Shown here: piece by piece, positions 1 through 8,885 of the stretch | How the letters are laid out: the number at the start of each line of letters is the position of its first letter | Position numbering within the stretch: the stretch's first letter is position 1 | Origin: Bifidobacterium sp. | GTDB lineage: Bacteria > Actinomycetota > Actinomycetes > Actinomycetales > Bifidobacteriaceae | Reading direction: 5' to 3' | DNA length: 64,000 nucleotides | NCBI RefSeq assembly: GCF_022647885.1 | Contig: NZ_JALCLM010000001.1 | Coordinates: 1 to 64,000, forward strand | Translations under genes and position numbers: made by a program | Notes under the pieces: model-generated | The model's database searches: none | The model's input: only the letters and a program-made list of their open reading frames with translations | What the model was told of the DNA's origin: nothing

Positions 1-636
1 CTCCACCTGAGGGGGGGAAGTGTCGAGCTCTATGTTCAGCACTTCCCCCGTTTGTTTTGCTTTGGGGAGATCAGCGAGGCTGATTACCTGCCCGCCGTCG
101 AAGAACCATGATGCGATAGTCAGTGTCTTGTCCCCCACGAAGATCTTGTCGACGGAGTATTCGAATGGTTCTCCGAAATAGCCCCAGAGTATAAGGTCTT
201 CAACGGCGTGTCACTTCGTAACAACGAACGTTGAAAATCAGGTGTGCAGGCTATCGCTATCGCAACGGATACCGACGCGATTTTGGCAATGTGGAAATTC
301 GGCGACATGTTTCACGTGGGGCTGTCCCTGCATCAACAAGCCCGAGTCCTTGTTACACGATGTCGTGACCAATATCGGTACCAGGTCAAACAGTTACCAC
401 TGTTCTCTTCATATGCGGCCGGCAGCATAAGCGGCAGTTCTGGCAGACCCTTGGCGAAGCCCATGGTCTGAGGCTTCAAAAACAGATTTGGAAGGTTCAA
501 AGGGACGTCGCAATCCAGATCATATACATTGCACTCAGACGGCCATAACTGCCGCGGAAGTGGCGAGATCGTAGACAAGATTCCATGCACCTTCCAGGAA
601 GCGAATCTTCTTTCCCAGAGATTGTTGAGCGGTCAT
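1..636 (-). pseudogene. Decayed hypothetical gene, 3' end beyond window
   Basis: A reading frame on the minus strand starts at ATG 636 (begins MTAQQSLGKKIRF), stops after about 33 codons, and then seems to continue in other frames. One piece covers roughly 333-530 and contains YDLDCDVPLNLPNLF. A last piece is open from about 213 to the window edge and contains WFFDGGQVISLADLPKAKQ and TGEVLNIELDTSP. Two related fragments lie at 23584-23882 and 28695-28848. The last piece aligns with the 23.8 kb copy mostly by conservative or synonymous changes, which argues for coding ancestry. I do not recognise the family. Joining the pieces into one gene is inference. Confidence 0.4.
13..49. terminator. Hairpin with T-rich tail inside repeated fragment (copy 1)
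   Basis: GGGGGAAGTG (13-22) pairs perfectly with CACTTCCCCC (40-49), followed on the plus strand by GTTTGTTTTGCTTT. It has the shape of an intrinsic terminator reading rightward. The same hairpin is perfect in the copy at 23798-23834 and degraded in the copy at 28732-28767. No plus-strand gene ends just before it within the window. Confidence 0.4.
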
Positions 637-708
637 GAAACAACAAGGACCGTCACACTAATCAAGTGCCATTTCGGAACTTGCCTCTGCCGTAAAAAAA
701 CCGTCAGG

Positions 709-1662
709 TTAATCATGTGTGTTGCGGAACGCTTTCGGCGTGCATCCCATGACTTTATTAAAGATTTTAGCAAAGTAACTAGCTGATGAGAAACCTGTGT
801 TCTTTGCCACTGACACCATTGGGAGTTCGGTGTCCCTGAGCAGTCCGGCTGCTGCATGGACTCTCATGCTGACGGTATATTGCATCGGCGTCTGAGCGAG
901 GTTGTGTCGGAAGATTGACCCGCAGGTGCTGCGTCCCACGGCACCTGCACGCGCTATATCGCGGAGCGTGATGTTTTCCATGTAATGACGTTGGATATAA
1001 TCCGTCATTGCCCGCATTGCCGAGAGCGTCGTATCTTGATGCGTAGATGCAGGGTTATTCTGCGCACGGGGTTCCTCTCGTTCGACCAGGTCCGCGATGA
1101 TGGAGAAGAAGGCGCTGAGCGCCGTGATGGCTAACGTCCTGTCGTCGGACGCTTGGAATAATCGATCGAGTTGGTGAACGATGTCTCGTCCGATCGAATC
1201 ATCGGGCCTCAACAAAGCAAACGGGATGTCCTTGTTTTCTATAAGAGGCAGGATGAAGTGCCGATATACTTCAGGCGGAGCACCGACCCGTATCGGATGT
1301 ATCAGTGCGCAATAGAAATCGCATTCCTCACCGTCATCGGAGAAACCGTAATGTAGCGCTCTGGAATTGATGAAGATGGCCTCGCCTTCATCGACGCGAA
1401 CGATCTCTCCGTTCACGAAATACATCATGTGACCTTTGAGGACCCTGGTGAATTCCAGATCCATATGCCAGTGGCAGATTGCCCTCATCCTTGGGTACAG
1501 ACTGAGGCGACCTTGCTGAAGATACAGGAATGTGGTCGGATACATGTACCGCACCGACTCAGACCCGTCAGGCCTCACAGTGATGGCGCTGGGACAATTC
1601 AATGCCATCGCGGCATTGCGACGAGACTCTTCCATATTGCCTGCATACGTATGTGCATCCAT
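709..1662 (-). CDS. AraC-family transcriptional regulator
   Basis: A one-component regulator of about 317 residues. An N-terminal cupin-like sensing half carries HWHMDLEFTRVLKG and an FVNGE turn, as in AraC_binding domains. The C-terminal third has the two helix-turn-helix units of AraC/XylS proteins, ending VAKNTGFSSASYFAKIFNKV and then GCTPKAFR. The gene is divergent from the acetyltransferase-MATE run, which it probably controls. No strong Shine-Dalgarno is visible. ATG 1662 was chosen because the conserved cupin follows it; ATG 1752 would add 30 residues. The effector is unknown. Confidence 0.8.
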   Translation of the reverse strand: MDAHTYAGNMEESRRNAAMALNCPSAITVRPDGSESVRYMYPTTFLYLQQGRLSLYPRMRAICHWHMDLEFTRVLKGHMMYFVNGEIVRVDEGEAIFINSRALHYGFSDDGEECDFYCALIHPIRVGAPPEVYRHFILPLIENKDIPFALLRPDDSIGRDIVHQLDRLFQASDDRTLAITALSAFFSIIADLVEREEPRAQNNPASTHQDTTLSAMRAMTDYIQRHYMENITLRDIARAGAVGRSTCGSIFRHNLAQTPMQYTVSMRVHAAAGLLRDTELPMVSVAKNTGFSSASYFAKIFNKVMGCTPKAFRNTHD

Positions 1663-1764
1663 ACGGTCTGAGCGTAGATTAATTTGGTAAATATTACTAT
1701 TTTTAGAGCAGTATTTGTCAATATTCCAGGGTTTTTTGAGCGTATCTTTCATTACAGTGGTCGC

Positions 1765-2406
1765 GTGGATACAAAATCAACACCTGAAACAGAGAAAGAA
1801 CGCATGCTCTCCGGTGAGCTGTACATCGCTCAGGATCCTGAACTGGCACGAGACAACAGTCGCAAACGCAGATTGGTCTGGGCTATCAACACCTCCGCTT
1901 GGGACGCATTCGACGAACGCATGAAACTGTTCGATGAACTCTTCGGGGCTCTGGGCGAGAATGCCTGGCTGGAGCCGCCGTTCAACTGCGATTACGGTTC
2001 GAACATTGTTATCGGCAAGAACTTCTACGCCAACATGGATTGCATATTCCTAGATGTCGCGCGCATCACCATAGGCGACAACGTTTTTTTCGGACCACGA
2101 GTGGGCCTGTACACCCCCTATCATCCGATAGACGCAACGGTTCGCAACGCACAGATGGAAGGCGCGCTGCCGATAACCATCGGGGACGATGTCTGGTTTG
2201 GAGGCAATGTAGTGGTGGTACCAGGCATCACCATCGGTTCCGATGTCGTTATTGGAACCGGTTCTGTGGTGGTCAAGGACATTCCCCCACATTCAGTGGC
2301 GGTTGGCAATCCCTGCCGCGTGATCCGCCGAATCTCCGACGAAGACCGGAGATATTGGATGGACAAAGCCAGGGCATACCGACGCAGCAAAAGCAGCGAT
2401 GAGTAA
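1765..2406 (+). CDS. Maltose/galactoside-type O-acetyltransferase
   Basis: A left-handed beta-helix (hexapeptide repeat) acetyltransferase of the Maa/LacA/NodL group, expected to move acetyl from acetyl-CoA to a sugar hydroxyl in the cytoplasm. It begins TEKERMLSGELY, the usual Maa N-terminal motif, and has repeats such as ITIGDNVFFGP and ITIGSDVVIGTGSVV, ending with the typical VGNPCRVIR. GTG 1765 includes the full Maa motif; ATG 1804 is the alternative. Its 3' end overlaps the MATE gene by 8 nt, so the two are translationally coupled. The acceptor is unknown. It is the first of three such genes within 7 kb. Confidence 0.85.
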   Translation: MDTKSTPETEKERMLSGELYIAQDPELARDNSRKRRLVWAINTSAWDAFDERMKLFDELFGALGENAWLEPPFNCDYGSNIVIGKNFYANMDCIFLDVARITIGDNVFFGPRVGLYTPYHPIDATVRNAQMEGALPITIGDDVWFGGNVVVVPGITIGSDVVIGTGSVVVKDIPPHSVAVGNPCRVIRRISDEDRRYWMDKARAYRRSKSSDE

Positions 2407-3817
2407 GAACCCGACGTCGCCGCCCCGAGACCGGACCGAACTCCGGGATCGTAACGGTAGGCAACCGACGCAATGGCACCTCTTTCTGAGCTCGGTGCTG
2501 CCTTTGGCTGGACCGATAGCATTTCAGCAATTCATGCTTGCGCTGTCCTCATCCGCGGATTCATTGATGCTGGCAGGGATAGGTCAGGAGGAGCTTGCTG
2601 CGGCCTCGCTTGCCGCGCAATACCAATTCTTCTTCAGCCTTTTCCTCGCCGCCCTGACGTTGGGCATGAGTATCCTCGTAGCCCAATACTGGGGTGCAGG
2701 TAATACGCATGCCATCGAGTCGATTCTGGCATGCGTCATGAGATACGCCGTGCTGTTGTCTCTCATATTCTGCGCAGTGCTCGTCACGATTCCCCGGACT
2801 CTCATGCAGGTAATGACCAACGATCCCACGCTGATCACGCTCGGCGCGCAGTACCTTCGGGTGTCCGCGGTGTCATACGTGTTCCTGGGAATATCCCAGA
2901 TCTATCTGTGTCTGATGAAGAACACGAGATTCGTGGTCATGAGCACGGTGGTCAGCTCTGTCGGCGTGCTCATACACATCATTGTGAATGCAATGCTCAT
3001 TTATGGTCACTTCGGATTCCCTGCTTTAGGCATCCTCGGCGCCGCCTTGTCATCAATCGTCTCTCGAGCGTTCGAATGTATCTGGCCTCTTTTGCATTCA
3101 CTACGCAGAGGCCGAATCCGCGTGCAACCAACCCTGATGCTGCACACGCAACGAGTGCTGGAACGTGATTACTGGAGATACTGCTTGCCGGTGCTCGGCA
3201 ATGAAATCGTCTGGGGCGGCGGTTTCATAATGTACACCGTCATCATGGGGCACCTCAATACCGACGCGATTGCCGCGAACTCCATCGCGAACATCGTCAA
3301 GGACCTCGTGGTCTGTTTCTGTTTGGGCCTGGGTAACGGAGGAGGTATCTACATCGGAAACCTGCTCGGTCAAAACAGGCTGTCGGATGCCAAGGAGACG
3401 GCCCGAAAACTCTGCCATCTAGCAATAGCGGTCGGTGCGCTCACGGGTGGCGTCATCCTGCTATTACGCCCATTCATCCTGCACGCCACCAATCTCTCGC
3501 CGCGCGCCAACGAGTACCTATCAGGGATGCTCATCATCTGCTCGTATTACGTGATCGGCAAATCCATCAACTCCACAACCGTCGCGGGCATCTTCCCCGC
3601 AGGAGGGGACGCACGCTTCGGACTGTTGTGCGACAGTGTGACCATGTGGATCATCGTAATCCCACTCGGCATCATGGCGGCCTTCACCTGGAAACTGCCG
3701 GTGCTTTGGGTATATGCGCTGCTCAACGTCGACGAAATCATCAAACTGCCTGCAGTATTCGCCCACTACCGGCGATACCGTTGGCTGCACAACGTCACTC
3801 GGGCGACAAGCGACTAA
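2399..3817 (+). CDS. MATE-family efflux transporter
   Basis: An integral membrane protein of 472 residues with about 12 hydrophobic segments and the MATE pattern: an early GPIAFQQFMLALSSSADSLM segment and a second half that repeats the first (NEIVWGGGFIMYTVIMGHL). Such proteins export cationic or organic compounds using a Na+ or H+ gradient. The start codon lies inside the end of the upstream acetyltransferase gene. Being flanked by two O-acetyltransferases raises the possibility that an acetylated compound is exported, but this is inference. Confidence 0.85.
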   Translation: MSKNPTSPPRDRTELRDRNGRQPTQWHLFLSSVLPLAGPIAFQQFMLALSSSADSLMLAGIGQEELAAASLAAQYQFFFSLFLAALTLGMSILVAQYWGAGNTHAIESILACVMRYAVLLSLIFCAVLVTIPRTLMQVMTNDPTLITLGAQYLRVSAVSYVFLGISQIYLCLMKNTRFVVMSTVVSSVGVLIHIIVNAMLIYGHFGFPALGILGAALSSIVSRAFECIWPLLHSLRRGRIRVQPTLMLHTQRVLERDYWRYCLPVLGNEIVWGGGFIMYTVIMGHLNTDAIAANSIANIVKDLVVCFCLGLGNGGGIYIGNLLGQNRLSDAKETARKLCHLAIAVGALTGGVILLLRPFILHATNLSPRANEYLSGMLIICSYYVIGKSINSTTVAGIFPAGGDARFGLLCDSVTMWIIVIPLGIMAAFTWKLPVLWVYALLNVDEIIKLPAVFAHYRRYRWLHNVTRATSD

Positions 3818-3891
3818 TTCATTCGATGCCCTGCCAGGCATCGGCCACAATAATTACAGACCACGAAAGCAATGTAAAGGAGCGGATTGAC

Positions 3892-4551
3892 ATGAGAACC
3901 ATGCGCGAACGAATCAACGAAGGGCTGCTGTTCACCGACAACTGCGAAGGCCTTCCCGAAGAGCGGACCGCCGCGAAGCGACTGATGTACCAGTTCAACA
4001 CCAGCGACCCCGCCGATGTGGAGCAGCGTGCGGCGCTCATCGCCAGAATCTTCGGTATCAGCGCGCAACAAGCTGCCAGGTTCTGGGTGGAACCACCGTT
4101 CTGCTTTGCGTACGGCACCCACATCAAGGTCGGCAGCGGCACATACATCAACGGGAGTTGCAATTTCATCGACGACGGAACACTGACCATCGGCGACCAT
4201 GTCATGTTCGGACCAAATGTCAACATCGCAACCGTCAGCCATCCCATCAACCCAGCTATGCGAGGCTACATGTACGCCAGCCCCGTCACTATCGGCAACG
4301 ACTGCTGGATAGGAGCCGGAGTGACGATCTGCCCAGGAGTGACCATAGGAGCCGGAACCACAATCGGCGCCGGAAGCGTAGTCACCAAAGACATCCCCGC
4401 AAACGTCGTAGCGGTCGGCAACCCATGCAGAATACTCCGCGAGATCGGCCCTGACGACCTCAACAACTACAATCACGGGCACCCCTTCGACCCATCGGAT
4501 CTGGACGAAGAACGACAGCTCAGGGACCAACCGTTCCAATCTGAAAAATAA
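3892..4551 (+). CDS. Maltose/galactoside-type O-acetyltransferase
   Basis: A second hexapeptide O-acetyltransferase of 219 residues. ATG 3892 is preceded by AAAGGAG at good spacing. The N-terminal helical Maa domain carries INEGLLFTDN, which replaces the usual MLAGELY. The helix part shows WVEPPFCFAYGTHIKVG, DHVMFGPNVNI and ATVSHPI, with the catalytic His of the family expected in that last segment, and ends VGNPCRILREIG. It follows the MATE gene by 74 nt in the same direction and is probably co-transcribed. An acidic tail of about 30 residues (DLDEERQLRDQ) extends past the usual end. Confidence 0.85.
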   Translation: MRTMRERINEGLLFTDNCEGLPEERTAAKRLMYQFNTSDPADVEQRAALIARIFGISAQQAARFWVEPPFCFAYGTHIKVGSGTYINGSCNFIDDGTLTIGDHVMFGPNVNIATVSHPINPAMRGYMYASPVTIGNDCWIGAGVTICPGVTIGAGTTIGAGSVVTKDIPANVVAVGNPCRILREIGPDDLNNYNHGHPFDPSDLDEERQLRDQPFQSEK

Positions 4552-5663
4552 GTGGTTTTTTTCAGCGGCCATAGTACCTCCAACAAAGCAAAACCTGAAC
4601 AATCCCAAACAGTCCACTTTGCTGGAGGACCTTCCAACGGGACTTGCACTACCAGATCAGTAAGCAGCCACTATCCAAAACACGAGCGAAGATCCGCAAA
4701 CACAACGATATTGTCTGAAAGTCTGAATGAGGAAGAACCAGCCTTTACCACCAAAGACAACCAGCTAGCGCCACAACACAAACACGAGGGAAACTGTCGA
4801 CCAGCTTTACAACAAACCCGATCTACGACACACCCTTTAACTTAGGCGCCGCCCACGCCTCGTATCTAAAATAATCGCATCCTTGGGAGAACAGCTCTTT
4901 GTAGTGACCAGGGTTGCCACTCAGATTGCGCTCACAATATGTTAGAAACGCGGATGCCACTGTGTACGGATTCCTTGGTGCTGAGCTACGCGTCTCGCTT
5001 CACGTCATCAAACTCATCAATGAGATGTTGGGAAACCTTGATGAAAGCAAAGAGTCGTTGCACCACCAACTTCTGCTTTCCAAAAAACTTATATTGGGTA
5101 CGATCTTTCATGCATCAACAGACAAGCTATCCTGCATATAAAATGGGAGCAAGAACAAGCCGAACAAGATAATCCCAGAGTCGGAGCCCTGCATATAAAT
5201 GCACTGAATCTCTATATAATCTAACCTGATCTGTCGAGGGACCATATACAAGAGAGCGCAATGGTATAAAACCTGAATGGCCGAAAATTCTAAACGAATA
5301 TTCAATACTCGTGCTCTGGAATTATGCTGAGCCTCTTCGGGTCAGAGTAAGCAATAGGAACAGTGTGGCAAAAGTGCCTATCTGTTCTTACTTGCTTAGC
5401 GAATCGATTCTCAACATCCCAAAACATTGTGGAGCCTCGGTGTTCTCAAATACCAGCGAAGATCGAAACGCATAGCATAGAGCTTCTCTCAAACCGATAG
5501 CGAAGAACTGCTGAGTATTAATTTCACCAAAATAAATCCAAGGTCCGTGTAAATGTAAAGGCAATTAACAGGAAACCTACGATGCCGCCAGTACAACATT
5601 TCTGTCTATGCGTTCTCAACGGGATTCTTGATTTCTCAGCGAGAGTATGCATTCCCGAAGATT
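4552..5663. other. Intergenic, no convincing gene
   Basis: About 1.1 kb without a convincing coding frame. Short frames at 4914-5172 lack a ribosome binding site and recognisable domains and may be remnants. An imperfect long hairpin lies at 5348-5398 (TAAGCAATAGGAACAG against CTGTTCTTACTTGCTTA). The phrase CCTGCATATAAA occurs twice, near 5130 and 5190. I see no transposase or tRNA. Confidence 0.4.
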
Positions 5664-6239
5664 TCAAGCAAGTTCAATTCTGACGTCGTAGCTGCCTTCG
5701 AGATTTGCTATCGCCGAAAGATCGCCATCGACTACACCGAGGTTAATCTGGTCTCCGAACTGTTCGGACCGCTCCTCATCCTGGAATAACACCGTGAAAT
5801 AGTCTGCATCCTGGGCAAAATCAATATCGCCATTCAGCCAGCCGTAGTGCACTTCGTCCTGCGTGTAGTCGGTAAGCGGCTTGTCCATCACACCACAGAA
5901 ATCATGCGAGAATCGGCTCATATGCACTGTGTACGGCAGCATCGAAATAAGCTGTTTGGCCGCGCTGCTGTCATTGAGTCTTCCGGGAATCACCGTGTCG
6001 CCGAAGTGCATCCGTATTTTGGTGCCGCCGTTCAGCACTCGCGTGGATTTTGACTTGTCCGTGGTCTGCATCTGCGCACCGTCACGCGCAACTCGATGCG
6101 AATTGTCGGACTGCACCGAACTTGATTCGCCGGTGACTGCGGCACTTGATCCGCCATCGTCAGCAGCACCTGTTCCACCGCATGCGGCGAGCATCAATAC
6201 CGCTACTGCTATTGCTGGTATGTTCCTGAATTTCTTCAT
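5664..6239 (-). CDS. Cyclophilin-like domain lipoprotein
   Basis: A predicted lipoprotein of 191 residues: signal peptide with lipobox LAAC (Cys20), a Ser/Gly/Asp-rich linker to about residue 65, then a beta-rich domain with TKIRMHFGDTVIPGRLNDS, LPYTVHMSRFSHDFC, the VHYGWLNGDI turn and YFTVLFQDEE. That order matches the cyclophilin-like fold (Cyclophil_like2). The fold resembles cyclophilin, but prolyl isomerase activity is not established for this family, which often neighbours flavodoxins and oxidoreductases, as here. It is exported and membrane-anchored. A second such lipoprotein lies just upstream on the same strand. Confidence 0.75.
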   Translation of the reverse strand: MKKFRNIPAIAVAVLMLAACGGTGAADDGGSSAAVTGESSSVQSDNSHRVARDGAQMQTTDKSKSTRVLNGGTKIRMHFGDTVIPGRLNDSSAAKQLISMLPYTVHMSRFSHDFCGVMDKPLTDYTQDEVHYGWLNGDIDFAQDADYFTVLFQDEERSEQFGDQINLGVVDGDLSAIANLEGSYDVRIELA

Positions 6240-6311
6240 GTCTGTGAATTCCTATCCTGACGAAAGTACATTGACTGCATGGCTGATGACGTGCGGACAG
6301 CTGAATACGGT

Positions 6312-6860
6312 CTACGAAACACGGAAAGAGACATTGGCCGAACCTCGTCCAAGCGTGGCGGCAAGACGCTCCGGATCGATCACTTGGCCGATACGCGTAT
6401 ATGAGAAGGATGTATCGAAAGCTTCATAGAACAGCACAACACAGTCCGATCCAAACAGCATGAGATCACCATTGGCGATCTCATTCACACGACTGGGATT
6501 ATTCGGTAGGGACTCATCGAGATAGTGGAACTTTTCGTTACTATTCATGTCCTCCATGCTGAGAGTCAGTGGAAGCCTGTTACGAAAGGCACGGGCAGTC
6601 TCGTTATCTGCCAATTGAGCGCGGAAATCAGTGCCCTTGACTGTGACCGTGATATTCATATTCTGACTGTCTTCCTTCGTTGTTGAGCCCTCGTCCGAAG
6701 AAGACGGTTGCGGTGAACTTGTACCAGAGACATCTGTAGAGCTAGATGATTCACGATCTGGACTGCCGGTCTTCTCGCCTTGCCCGCAACCCGCGATCAG
6801 GGCAGTCATAGCCACAATGGCCACCAGTGAACTCACGGCATGACGCATATAGTCCTTCAT
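6312..6860 (-). CDS. Cyclophilin-like domain lipoprotein
   Basis: A lipoprotein of 182 residues with signal peptide and lipobox LIAGC, a long Ser/Thr/Glu-rich linker (about 25-65), and a C-terminal domain with NITVTVKGTDFRAQLADNET, RNRLPLTLSMEDM and GDLMLFGSDCVVLFYEAF. It parallels its downstream neighbour, so the pair probably arose by duplication and divergence. ATG 6860 follows GGGGAG closely and ATG 6848 follows AAGGA; either could be used. It is divergent from the SDR at 7120, with an inverted-repeat pair between them. Confidence 0.7.
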   Translation of the reverse strand: MKDYMRHAVSSLVAIVAMTALIAGCGQGEKTGSPDRESSSSTDVSGTSSPQPSSSDEGSTTKEDSQNMNITVTVKGTDFRAQLADNETARAFRNRLPLTLSMEDMNSNEKFHYLDESLPNNPSRVNEIANGDLMLFGSDCVVLFYEAFDTSFSYTRIGQVIDPERLAATLGRGSANVSFRVS

Positions 6861-6927
6861 GATCTCCCCGATTTCCGTATAGCTTCCCGTTGCTTGACGT
6901 TTATCGTATTAAAAAGAGAATTCCATA

Positions 6928-7055
6928 TCAAATACCTATAACAAATACAAACCTATGCTTACTATCTATACATAGTAGCTAGGTGCGAATTGTTCGTCAG
7001 CCCATCTGACAACATGCAAAATAGCTATAAATATCTCTGCACTATAGGTATTTGA
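6928..7055. promoter_or_regulatory. 13-bp inverted-repeat pair in divergent promoter region
   Basis: TCAAATACCTATA (6928-6940) and its exact reverse complement TATAGGTATTTGA (7043-7055) are 102 nt apart between the divergent lipoprotein and SDR genes. A smaller inverted repeat, TACTAT/ATAGTA, sits at 6960-6977. A close relative, TATAGGCATTAGA (11 of 13), occurs at 16850-16862 upstream of the LysR gene and the paralogous NmrA-SDR run. Paired operators for one regulator, perhaps the LysR at 15919, are a reasonable inference. Confidence 0.45.
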
Positions 7056-7119
7056 AATAATGATATGGCGCACGTATATTGTCCTTCGCATAACAGTCGC
7101 GTGAATTAAGGACGGTAAT

Positions 7120-7866
7120 ATGGCGATACAAGACAAGGTCATCATCATCACGGGCGCATCATCGGGAATCGGTGAAGCGACCGCCCTGATGTTAGCGAAA
7201 CACGGCGCGAAACTGGTGCTTGGCGCACGCAGGGAAGAACGTCTGAGTGAACTCTGCGACACCATCAGGACTGCTGACGGAACAGCCGTATACCAGGTTT
7301 GCGATGTCACCAAACCAGAAGACAATGATGCTTTGGTCTCCTTGGCGAAGCACACTTACGGACGAGTGGACGCAATATTCCTCAACGCTGGGTTGATGCC
7401 GAACTCTCGGCTTTCAGCCCTTCATGCAGACGAGTGGAATGCAATGATCGACGTGAATCTCAAGGGTGTGCTCAATGGCATCAAGTCTGTGATCCCTGTT
7501 TTCAAGGAGCAGCATTCAGGGCATGTGCTGGCGACCTCATCCGTAGCTGGTCTCAAAGCCTATCCGGGAGGTGCCGTCTACGGAGCCACAAAATGGGCGC
7601 TGCGCGACCTCATGGAAGTTCTCAGAATGGAATCCGGTCTGGAAACCAACCGCATCAGAACCACAACACTCTACCCGGCCGCCATTCGCTCCGAGTTGCT
7701 CGATACCATCTCGGATGCCGATTCCGCGCGGGATATGCAACATATCTATGACACCTATCAAATCGACCCTGAACGCATCGCCAGAGCGGTACTGTTTGCC
7801 ATAGATCTGCCTGAAGACACCGATGTCAGTGAAATCACCATAGGACCAACGGACCAGCCATGGTGA
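7120..7866 (+). CDS. Short-chain dehydrogenase/reductase
   Basis: A classical SDR of 248 residues. The NAD(P)-binding motif TGASSGIGE is near residues 11-19, with the ARREERL stretch (Arg after beta-2) favouring NADP(H). The catalytic Ser lies in the TSSVAG segment and the YGATK motif gives Tyr and Lys. AAGGA precedes the ATG. The substrate is unknown. The gene overlaps the following acetyltransferase by 7 nt. Its nearest relative in the window is the SDR at 17697, which has a nearly identical opening. Confidence 0.88.
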   Translation: MAIQDKVIIITGASSGIGEATALMLAKHGAKLVLGARREERLSELCDTIRTADGTAVYQVCDVTKPEDNDALVSLAKHTYGRVDAIFLNAGLMPNSRLSALHADEWNAMIDVNLKGVLNGIKSVIPVFKEQHSGHVLATSSVAGLKAYPGGAVYGATKWALRDLMEVLRMESGLETNRIRTTTLYPAAIRSELLDTISDADSARDMQHIYDTYQIDPERIARAVLFAIDLPEDTDVSEITIGPTDQPW

Positions 7867-8501
7867 ACAAATCCGAATATCAGGATGTGCTGCTCAAGCT
7901 ACGACAAGGCAACACCGTCATCGGCGGTTCCACCTGCCATCGCCAGATGATTCAACTCAGCGAGGAAGCACAACGAATCACCTGCGACCTCAACTACCGT
8001 TTTCACACCAAAGAAGAGATTCGTGAATTGTTCTCTCGTCTGATCGACAAGCCGGTCGACGATGAGTTCGGACTGTTTCCACCGTTTTATACGGATTGCG
8101 GGAAAAACATCAGCCTCGGCAAAAGGGTGTTCATCAACGCGGGGTGCAATTTTCAGGACCAGGGAGGGCTGACCCTTGGCGATGACACACTCATAGGGCA
8201 TTCCGTGGTGCTGGCTACGCTCAACCACGATCTGGATCCTGAACTGCGTGCCAACCTGCATCCTGCAGCAGTGACGATCGGAAAACGCGTATGGATTGGG
8301 GCTCATGCCACCGTCACACCGGGTGTCACCATAGGAGACGGTGCAGTGGTGGCCGCCGGCGCGGTGGTCACCAGGGATGTGCCCGAACGGGCAGTTGTCG
8401 CGGGCGTACCCGCAAAGATCATCAAAACGGTTGGTGTGGTGCTGGTGTGCTCTCATTTGAGGTCACACCAGCACCACACCATCGACTCCACCGTTATTTA
8501 A
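7860..8501 (+). CDS. Hexapeptide O-acetyltransferase with terminator-encoded tail
   Basis: Third Maa/LacA-type acetyltransferase of the window, 213 residues. The N-terminal region lacks the MLAGELY motif; the helix carries [38 protein letters not shown] and [19 protein letters not shown], and ends [13 protein letters not shown], where the family normally stops. Some 20 more residues follow and are encoded by a perfect 17-bp hairpin (8433-8480), so the stop lies beyond the terminator and overlaps the convergent MoaF-like gene. A lost stop codon is likely. The SDR overlap suggests that one modification pathway uses both enzymes. Confidence 0.82.
   Translation: MVNKSEYQDVLLKLRQGNTVIGGSTCHRQMIQLSEEAQRITCDLNYRFHTKEEIRELFSRLIDKPVDDEFGLFPPFYTDCGKNISLGKRVFINAGCNFQDQGGLTLGDDTLIGHSVVLATLNHDLDPELRANLHPAAVTIGKRVWIGAHATVTPGVTIGDGAVVAAGAVVTRDVPERAVVAGVPAKIIKTVGVVLVCSHLRSHQHHTIDSTVI
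8433..8480. terminator. Bidirectional terminator hairpin within a coding region
   Basis: GGTGTGGTGCTGGTGTG pairs perfectly (17 bp) with CACACCAGCACCACACC across a 14-nt loop. It separates convergent genes, but lies inside the last codons of the acetyltransferase frame. Confidence 0.7.
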
Positions 8502-8826
8502 CTCGCGTCCATGTTCCGGAGAGCTGGATGAACTGTCCGCCAACAACCGAGCTGGCCATGCAAGTACCTTCATCGTAGTCCTCGATGTGCGTCACATAGT
8601 CGCCCGCCTCTTCGGCCCAGCGAACCACATACAGACCTTCGCGCAGCTTGGTGCATGTGTAATCCATCGTTTCCGAACGTCCCTTGATGGCACCTCCGGT
8701 CACAAAGAACGAAACTTTGTCTTCGGTAAAACTGATTTCAACAGTGAAATGCCCCAAGGGCGTATCCGGCCCTAGGTCGGCCAGCCAAGTCTGTCCGATG
8801 GCTGGGTGTCGTGCTTGTAATTCCAT
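8494..8826 (-). CDS. MoaF-like small beta-barrel protein
   Basis: A cytoplasmic protein of 110 residues with alternating beta strands: [50 protein letters not shown] and a closing [11 protein letters not shown]. The order and the WxE/HIED features match MoaF-like lipocalin-fold proteins, which often accompany dehydrogenases and whose function is unproven. AAGGAA precedes the ATG. It lies downstream of the zinc ADH on the same strand and is probably co-transcribed with it. Confidence 0.65.
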   Translation of the reverse strand: MELQARHPAIGQTWLADLGPDTPLGHFTVEISFTEDKVSFFVTGGAIKGRSETMDYTCTKLREGLYVVRWAEEAGDYVTHIEDYDEGTCMASSVVGGQFIQLSGTWTRVK

Positions 8827-8885
8827 GATATTTCCTTACTGGGTTGCAGGTATCGGCCGTGGCAACAACCGACAATCGTCTTGTA

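Noticed and set aside
3628-3891. N-terminal extension of the second acetyltransferase
   Set aside because: It overlaps the MATE gene end in another frame; ATG 3892 has a clear AAAGGAG.
4560-4635. Terminator from ACCTCCAACAAAG and CTTTGCTGGAGGA after the second acetyltransferase
   Set aside because: Complementarity is imperfect and the loop is long; no T-run follows.
4914-5172. Short overlapping frames as a gene
   Set aside because: No ribosome binding site, no domain, and two competing frames of similar quality.
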